64,000 nucleotides of DNA, from NCBI RefSeq assembly GCF_043099285.1, contig NZ_CP170723.1, positions 248,001 through 312,000 on the forward strand, written 5' to 3'. The first letter of the stretch is position 1; every line of letters begins with the position of its first letter. The position numbers and the translations under genes are program-made. Below, piece by piece: positions 58,805-64,000 of this stretch. The DNA is from Oryzobacter telluris. GTDB taxonomy: Bacteria > Actinomycetota > Actinomycetes > Actinomycetales > Dermatophilaceae. Below the pieces are notes generated by a model. That model saw nothing but the letters and a program-made list of their open reading frames with translations, was not told the DNA's origin and searched no databases.

Positions 58805-60240
58805 CGCAGGTGGTCGACGAGCTCCGGCGCGAGCCCGACGTAGGTGGCGGGCGTCATCGCGGCGAGCCGCTCTTCGACATCAGACGGGAGGCCGAGGGAC
58901 TTCACGAAGGCGACGAGGTCCTCGCGACCGATGCGCCGGCCGCGGGTGAGCTCCTTGAGCCGCTCGTACGGCTCCTCCATCCCGGGGACGCCGGCGGCGC
59001 CGAGCGCGCGCATCGCTGACTGGATGGGCTCGCCGAGCACCTCCCAGTTGGCGTCGAGGTCGGCCTCCATCGCGGTCGGCACGGCATCGAGGCCGTCGAG
59101 ACCGCGGGCGGCGTTGTCGATGGCGAGCAGGCTGTGCCCGAACGCGGAGCCGATGTTGCGCTGCATCGAGGAGTCGGTGAGGTCGCGCTGGAGGCGGCTC
59201 TGCACGAGCGTCGCGGCGAGGACGTCGAACAGGGCGTTACTCACCTCGAGGTTGGCCTCGGCATTCTCGAAGCGGATCGGGTTGACCTTGTGCGGCATCG
59301 TCGAGCTCCCGACCGTGCCCTGTCCCCGCACCTGGGCGAAGTAGCCCATCGAGATGTAGGTCCAGACGTCGGTGCACATGTTGTGCAGCACGCGGTTGAA
59401 CCGGGCGAGGTCGCTGTAGAGCTCGGCCTGCCAGTCGTGGCTCTCGATCTGCGTGGTGAGCGGGTTCCACGTGAGGCCGAGGTGCTCGACGAACTCGCGG
59501 CTGAGCTCCTGCCAGTCGGCACCCGGGACGGCGGCGACGTGCGCGCCGTAGGTGCCGGTGGCGCCGTTGAGCTTGCCGAGGAACTCCGCGTCCTCGATGC
59601 GGGCGAGCTGGCGCTGGAGCCGCCAGGTGAGGACGGCCAGCTCCTTGCCCATCGTCGTCGGCGTGGCCGGCTGCCCGTGGGTGTGGGCGAGGAGGGGGAC
59701 GTCGCGCAGGTCGGACGCCATCGTCGCGAGCTTCTCGACGAGGGCGGTCGCGCGGGGCAGCCACACCTCGTGGACCGCGCCCTTGACCATGACCGAGTAC
59801 GACAGGTTGTTGACGTCCTCGCTCGTGCAACAGAAGTGGATGAGCTCGGCGAGGCCGCGGTCCTCATCGGCCGGCGCGATGTCGGTGAGCCGCTTCTTGA
59901 GGAAGTACTCCACCGCCTTCACGTCGTGCTGGGTGACCCGCTCGGTGGCGGCCATCTCCTCGATCTCCGCGGTGCCGAAGGTGCGCACGACGTCGCGCAG
60001 CGCGTCCTGCTCGGCGGCGGTGAGACGGCGGACGCCCGGGACGACCTCGCGCTCGGTGAGGTGGATGAGCCACTCGACCTCGACGTGCACCCGTGCCCGG
60101 TTGAGCGCCGGCTCGCTGAGGTGGTCGACGAGGTCGGCCACGGCACCGCGGTAGCGCCCGTCGAGCGCGCCGAGGGCGATGGGCGGCTCGGCGTCGGCGA
60201 GGTGGGTCGAGGCGGCGAGGCTGGTCGCGTCGGAAGCCAT
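58801..60240 (-). CDS. purB: Adenylosuccinate lyase
   Basis: A 479-residue cytosolic lyase acting in purine synthesis (SAICAR to AICAR and adenylosuccinate to AMP). Signature GSSTMPHKVNPIRFENAEAN carries the catalytic Ser loop; THGQPATPTTMGKE holds the catalytic His, and TSEDVNNLSY the other conserved block. It is of the longer E. coli-like form. Coupled at its end to a GNAT gene. Start ATG 60240. Confidence 0.96.
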   Translation of the reverse strand: MASDATSLAASTHLADAEPPIALGALDGRYRGAVADLVDHLSEPALNRARVHVEVEWLIHLTEREVVPGVRRLTAAEQDALRDVVRTFGTAEIEEMAATERVTQHDVKAVEYFLKKRLTDIAPADEDRGLAELIHFCCTSEDVNNLSYSVMVKGAVHEVWLPRATALVEKLATMASDLRDVPLLAHTHGQPATPTTMGKELAVLTWRLQRQLARIEDAEFLGKLNGATGTYGAHVAAVPGADWQELSREFVEHLGLTWNPLTTQIESHDWQAELYSDLARFNRVLHNMCTDVWTYISMGYFAQVRGQGTVGSSTMPHKVNPIRFENAEANLEVSNALFDVLAATLVQSRLQRDLTDSSMQRNIGSAFGHSLLAIDNAARGLDGLDAVPTAMEADLDANWEVLGEPIQSAMRALGAAGVPGMEEPYERLKELTRGRRIGREDLVAFVKSLGLPSDVEERLAAMTPATYVGLAPELVDHLR

Positions 60241-60305
60241 GCCCCCATCCTCCCAGAGCCGCAGGGGTGCCCTGTCCGCCCGTCCGGTGAGGGAGCGGGG
60301 CCGGG

Positions 60306-60833
60306 TCAGGCGCGGTCGCGGGCGTCGAGCTCGGCGCGGACGTGCTCGACGATGCCCGGCACCGCGGCCGTGATCTCGGCGTACGTCTGGTCGTACGCGG
60401 GGTCGGTGCCGTACCAGGGGTCGTCCATGCCCAGCTCGCCCGCGGCGACGGCCTCGGGGTCGAACGAGCGGAACAGGTGGATGGCGGCGCGCTCGCCGTC
60501 GTCGTGGGCCAGGGCGTTGAGGCGGCGCACGTGGCCGTGGTCGACCGCGAGGACGAGGTCGGCCTCGGCGAACCAGTCGGCCTCGAACTGGCGGGCGCGG
60601 TGGTCGGACCAGCCGCGGTCGACGTGCCCGTTGCGGCGCATCACGGCGGCCGTGCGCGGGTGCATGCCGTTGCCATGCTCCTCGTCGGAGGTGCCGGCCG
60701 AGTCGACGACGACGCGCCCGCCCAGCCCGGCCTCCTCGAACGCCTCGCGCAGCAGGTACTCACCCATCGGCGAGCGGCAGATGTTGCCGGTGCACACCAC
60801 GGTGACGCGGTACGGCTCGTCCTCCCCGGTCAT
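60306..60833 (-). CDS. Low molecular weight protein-tyrosine phosphatase
   Basis: A 175-residue phosphatase. The P-loop VCTGNICRSPMGE (C-x5-R) and the general-acid loop DDPWYGTDPAYDQTYAEI (Asp-Pro) are both intact. ATG 60833 overlaps the bioD stop (ATGA), so it is the last gene of a bioF-bioD-phosphatase operon, an unexpected partner for biotin synthesis. Cytosolic; partner protein unknown. Confidence 0.92.
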   Translation of the reverse strand: MTGEDEPYRVTVVCTGNICRSPMGEYLLREAFEEAGLGGRVVVDSAGTSDEEHGNGMHPRTAAVMRRNGHVDRGWSDHRARQFEADWFAEADLVLAVDHGHVRRLNALAHDDGERAAIHLFRSFDPEAVAAGELGMDDPWYGTDPAYDQTYAEITAAVPGIVEHVRAELDARDRA

Positions 60834-61540
60834 GCGTCGAGGTTGAACCAGGTCGGGACGCCGGCGAGGAAGTCGGCGCGCTCCATCCGGCCGGCGCCGG
60901 CGGGGATGCGGCCCCACAGGGGTGCGCCGGTGACGGCGGGCAGGTCGGTGAGGTTGCTCTCCTCGGCCAGGCCGGGTTCGTCGGGCCACGACCCGATGAT
61001 GACGCCGAGCAGCGGGAGCGACCGCGCCGCCAGCGCCTCGGCCGTGAGCGCCGCGGTGTTGAGGGTGCCCAGCCCGGCGCTCGCGACGAGGACGACCCCG
61101 CAGCCGATGCCCTTGTAGCGCAGCCCGGTGCCGAGGTCGGCGAGGGTGCCGCCTCGGCTGTCGAGCCGCACGAGCAGCCCGCCCGCGCCCTCGACGAACA
61201 CGACCTCCGACTCGGCGGCGATCTCCCCGACCCGCTTGGCGTGGCTCGCGATCGTCGGGAGGGTGACTCCCTCACGGCGGGCCGCGGCCTCCGGCGACAG
61301 GGGGTCGCGCAGGCGGACGAGCTCGTGGGTGGTGAGGTCGTCGCCGACGAGGCGGCGCACCTCGTCGACGTCACCGGGCTCGCCGGGGAGCAGCCCGGTC
61401 TGGGCGGGCTTGACCACGGCGACGCTGCTGCCGCGCTCGCGCACGACCGCGGCGAGGGCCGCCGTGGCGACGGTCTTGCCGATCTCGGTGCCGGTACCGG
61501 TGACGAGGACGACGGAGGTCAGGGAGCGGGGGTCGGCCAT
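60830..61540 (-). CDS. bioD: Dethiobiotin synthetase
   Basis: A 236-residue ATP-dependent carboxylase closing the ureido ring of dethiobiotin. P-loop VTGTGTEIGKT (13-23), KPAQTG (Mg/substrate) and EGAGGLLV. ATG 61540 overlaps the bioF stop by one base (TGATG). bioA and bioB are not in the window. Confidence 0.94.
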   Translation of the reverse strand: MADPRSLTSVVLVTGTGTEIGKTVATAALAAVVRERGSSVAVVKPAQTGLLPGEPGDVDEVRRLVGDDLTTHELVRLRDPLSPEAAARREGVTLPTIASHAKRVGEIAAESEVVFVEGAGGLLVRLDSRGGTLADLGTGLRYKGIGCGVVLVASAGLGTLNTAALTAEALAARSLPLLGVIIGSWPDEPGLAEESNLTDLPAVTGAPLWGRIPAGAGRMERADFLAGVPTWFNLDA

Positions 61541-62697
61541 CAGTGCACGAGATCGGCTGGGGCAGAACCGTGGTCGCCACGACCAGTGACGAGGTCGAGG
61601 ACGGCGCACGCGCGCTCGATCTCGTCCTCGGTGTGGTCGGCGTGGGCGGTGAGCCGCAGGCGCGAGCTGCCGTCGGGGGTCGACGGCGGGCGGAAGCAGC
61701 CGATCCGGATGCCGTGGGTGCGGGCGGTCTCCACGGCCTCGACCGCCTCGAACGGGCCGGGCATCGGCACCGACATCACGGCGCCGGCGGGGGCGGCGAC
61801 GCCGCACGCCTCGGCCAGCCGGGCCGCGTTGGCGTGGACCCGCGCGGTGAGCTCGGGGTGCTCGCGCAGCACCTGGATGGCGGCGAGCGCGGCACCGGCC
61901 GACGCCGGCGCCAGCCCGGTGTCGTAGATGAAGGGGCGTGCGGTGTTGACGAGGTGCTCGCGCACGACCGGCGACGCGAGGACCGTGCCGCCCTGTGCCG
62001 CAAAGGACTTCGACAGCGTTCCGGTGACCACCACGTGCTCGGCCCCGGAGGCGCCAGCGGCAGCGACCAGCCCGCCACCGCGCGGGCCGACCACCCCCAG
62101 CGCGTGGGCCTCGTCGATGACGAGGATGGCGCCCACCTCTGCGGAGAGGGCGATGAGGTCCTCGACCGGCGCGGCATCACCGAGGACGGAGTAGATCGAC
62201 TCGGCGACGACGACCGCGCGGGGGAGGTCGCGCCGGCTCAGCAGCTCGGCGACGTGCTCGAGGTCGTTGTGGCGGGAGACCGAGACGGCCGCGCGGGAGA
62301 GGCGGCAGCCGTCGATGAGGCTGGCGTGGGCGTGCTCGTCGCTGACGACGAGGGTGCCGGCGTCGGCGAGCGTGGTGAGGACGGCGAGGTTGGCCGCGTA
62401 GCCGCTGGACAGGACGAGGGCCGACCGGGCGCCGGTGAGGGCGACGAGCGCGGCCTCGAGCTCGTCGTGGACGTCGAGCGTGCCGGTGACGAGGCGCGAG
62501 GCGCCGGCCCCGGTGCCGTAGGTCTCGGCGGCGGCGACGGCGCCCGCGACGACCGCGGGGTGGGTGCGCAGGCCGAGGTAGTCGTTGCCCGCGAGGTCGA
62601 GGCCGTCGCCGGACTTGGTCGTGGCGAGGCGTCGGGTGAGCCCGGCCTCCGCACGGGTCGCGGCGGCCTCGCGGATCCAGTCGAGGGGGCTCGTCAC
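61540..62697 (-). CDS. bioF: 8-amino-7-oxononanoate synthase
   Basis: A 385-residue PLP-dependent enzyme condensing pimeloyl-CoA or pimeloyl-ACP with alanine. Conserved GNDYLGL, SGYAANLAVL, DEAHALGVVGPRGGG and the PLP-lysine region TGTLSKSFAAQGG. GTG 62697 starts the operon bioF-bioD-phosphatase. Two short palindromes (62723-62736, 62758-62774) lie in the gap to the divergent next gene and might be operator sites, but no BirA consensus is recognised. Confidence 0.94.
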   Translation of the reverse strand: MTSPLDWIREAAATRAEAGLTRRLATTKSGDGLDLAGNDYLGLRTHPAVVAGAVAAAETYGTGAGASRLVTGTLDVHDELEAALVALTGARSALVLSSGYAANLAVLTTLADAGTLVVSDEHAHASLIDGCRLSRAAVSVSRHNDLEHVAELLSRRDLPRAVVVAESIYSVLGDAAPVEDLIALSAEVGAILVIDEAHALGVVGPRGGGLVAAAGASGAEHVVVTGTLSKSFAAQGGTVLASPVVREHLVNTARPFIYDTGLAPASAGAALAAIQVLREHPELTARVHANAARLAEACGVAAPAGAVMSVPMPGPFEAVEAVETARTHGIRIGCFRPPSTPDGSSRLRLTAHADHTEDEIERACAVLDLVTGRGDHGSAPADLVH

Positions 62698-62789
62698 GTC
62701 GTCGATCCTGCCATGAGCGCCTCAGCCGGACGGCTGACATCTCGTCGGATCGGCTGAGCGCAGCCCGGCTGCGCGTCCACACTGTCCGC

Positions 62790-63497
62790 ATGACGGATCG
62801 CCGTCGGCGTCCGCCCCGGGTGCCGCCCCCTGACCCGGCCGAGGCGGTCCTCGCGCGGGCGCTGCTGCGCGCCGAGGCGCGCGCCTCCGTGCTCCACCCG
62901 CAGGGCGCCCGCTGGCTGCTCGTGCGGGCGGTGTTCCAGGTGGCGTCGGTCGTGCTCCTGGCGGCCTGGGCCGCCGGGCGGCTCGGATGGTGGGTGGGCC
63001 AGGACGGCTCGTCGCCCGTGCCGGTGCCCGTTGTCGTCCTCGTCGTGGCCGTGGCCTTCGCGCCCTTCTGGCCGCAGCTCGCCAAGGCCGTGCCCGTGCA
63101 CCGGCTGCCCACGCGTGCCCGGCTGCGCTCCCCCTGGGTCGGGGCCGTGCTCCACGGCAGCGACCACCGGGTCAAGGCCGCCCAGTGGCCCGACGAGAAC
63201 CACGACTTCGCCGTCCTCGCCGTCGCGGCGCGGACCAGCGCGATCGACCGCGCCTGGCTCTTCGACCGGGCCCGCGTCTCGCCGGCCCAGGGGACCGACA
63301 GCCTCGCTGCCCTCGAGGCCCGCGGGCTCGTGGAGGGCGGTGGCCGGTGGCTCGGCTCGTCGCGCCTGTCGGTGCCCGTCCACGTCACCCGGGCCGGGCG
63401 TCGCTTCCTCGCCGAGGAGCGGCGCCGCCTCCAGGAGGTGGCCGCGCGCCCGGACCCTGCGGCGTCATCCGAGGAAGCCGACAGCGACAGTTTGTGA
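62790..63497 (+). CDS. Hypothetical membrane protein
   Basis: A 235-residue protein with two central hydrophobic helices (about 47-65 and 76-92). It has an Arg/Pro-rich cytosolic start and a soluble C-terminal part (about 105-235) whose LARVSPAQGTDSLAALEARGLVEGGGRWL-like segment suggests a winged-helix-like fold. Unrecognised. A TTGACA at 63505 lies just after it and may serve the next gene. Confidence 0.65.
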   Translation: MTDRRRRPPRVPPPDPAEAVLARALLRAEARASVLHPQGARWLLVRAVFQVASVVLLAAWAAGRLGWWVGQDGSSPVPVPVVVLVVAVAFAPFWPQLAKAVPVHRLPTRARLRSPWVGAVLHGSDHRVKAAQWPDENHDFAVLAVAARTSAIDRAWLFDRARVSPAQGTDSLAALEARGLVEGGGRWLGSSRLSVPVHVTRAGRRFLAEERRRLQEVAARPDPAASSEEADSDSL

Positions 63498-63504
63498 CAA
63501 CTGC

Positions 63505-63534
63505 TTGACACAAGTCGGGAGGCGGCGGCATCCT
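63505..63534 (+). promoter_or_regulatory. Possible promoter of last gene
   Basis: TTGACA (63505-63510) and, 18 bases on, CATCCT (63529-63534). The -35 is perfect, the -10 weak. Confidence 0.35.
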
Positions 63535-63574
63535 CTGACTTGTACCAGTCAGTCGACACAACCTGGGGGTTGTC

Positions 63575-64000
63575 ATGCGGGTCCTCGTCCTCGCCCTTCC
63601 GATCGGGCTCCTCGGGCTCGTCGTCTCGATGCTGCGCCGGGTCGTCATCACGGTGGGGCTCAACGAGCACGCCGGGGCCGTCGCCATCGCCCGGCACACC
63701 CGCGGATGGCGGGTGGTCGGCCTCGTCCTCGGGGTCGTGGTCGCGGGGCTGCTGTTCTCGCTCGGTGAGCGGGTCGACGCGCTCGGCCGGCTCACGGCGC
63801 TGGCGCCCGTCGCGCTGGGGGCGGGCATCCTCCTCGGCACGATCGTCGGCGAGCTGACCGCGCGGCCGCCCGTCGGCATCCGGCGCTCGGCCGTGATGGA
63901 GCGCCGCAGCCTGGGCGCGCTCGTCCCGCGGGGGCGGGCGGTCGTCCTCGGGGTGGGGTCGGCGCTGCTGGCCGGCACGCTCGGCATCGGGGCGGCGTGG
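63575..64000 (+). CDS. Membrane protein, 3' partial
   Basis: From ATG 63575 the frame stays open to the window end (142 codons). The first residues form a helix (VLVLALPIGLLGLVVSML), a second helix is VVGLVLGVVVAGLLFSL, a third LTALAPVALGAGILLGTIVGEL, a fourth VVLGVGSALLAGTLGIGA. Family not recognised. Codon use agrees with the frame. Confidence 0.7.
   Translation, partial: MRVLVLALPIGLLGLVVSMLRRVVITVGLNEHAGAVAIARHTRGWRVVGLVLGVVVAGLLFSLGERVDALGRLTALAPVALGAGILLGTIVGELTARPPVGIRRSAVMERRSLGALVPRGRAVVLGVGSALLAGTLGIGAAW

Noticed and set aside
1..64000. tRNA, rRNA and CRISPR arrays
   Set aside because: No T-loop/acceptor pairs, no rRNA segments, and no regularly spaced direct repeats were found by reading both strands.

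Overview
The window is chromosomal DNA of a high-GC actinobacterium. The gene content (DUF5926, DUF4446, DUF1206, F420-type enzymes, IdeR-type iron boxes, many GTG starts, stop/start overlaps of 1-4 bp) fits the Intrasporangiaceae/Dermatophilaceae group, but the genus cannot be fixed from sequence alone. No rRNA, tRNA, CRISPR array, transposase or integrase was seen.

Layout. 1-7.1 kb: tail of an anti-sigma-type ATPase, DUF5926, then an envelope-glycan block (GT2, an MptB-like mannosyltransferase, a large membrane protein with a phosphatase-like ectodomain, a GT87). 7.2-13.2 kb: DUF4446-pheA, a GNAT, and a lipid block in which a patatin-PlsC-META operon diverges from a HAD-PlsC fusion. 13.4-16.8 kb: efeUOB behind an IdeR-like box. 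16.8-28.2 kb: a Cys-rich unknown, HNH protein, secreted protein, zwf, diacylglycerol kinase, DinB, Na+/H+ antiporter, LysE, serS, GrpB and a NarL-type two-component system. 28.2-30.3 kb: NatAB-like ABC exporter. 30.4-35.4 kb: a five-gene siderophore uptake operon behind a near-perfect IdeR box. 35.5-46.8 kb: housekeeping and small enzymes, including tandem PAP2 phosphatases, a TrmH methyltransferase and a csoR-copA copper module.

46.8-58.1 kb is an accessory island with visibly lower GC (32 of 60 bases at 54721-54780, against 50 of 60 at 33301-33360). Its centre is a 2037-residue protein with an N-terminal restriction-like nuclease domain, a STAND/NACHT-type ATPase and a very long C-terminal region. 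It looks like a candidate anti-phage sensor of the Avs type and is coupled to an unrecognised 241-residue partner. A divergent HExxH peptidase, a DUF6998 protein and several unknown genes accompany it. Beyond the island the core resumes with purB, bioF-bioD-phosphatase and membrane proteins.

Two window-wide patterns stand out. First, small palindromic elements in at least four families sit in gene gaps and gene ends. Their inner arms differ between copies yet stay complementary. Some lie in frame inside coding sequence, two of them in the siderophore operon. Second, at least eighteen starts carry a TANNNT hexamer 6-8 nt upstream, which suggests leaderless transcription is the rule here.
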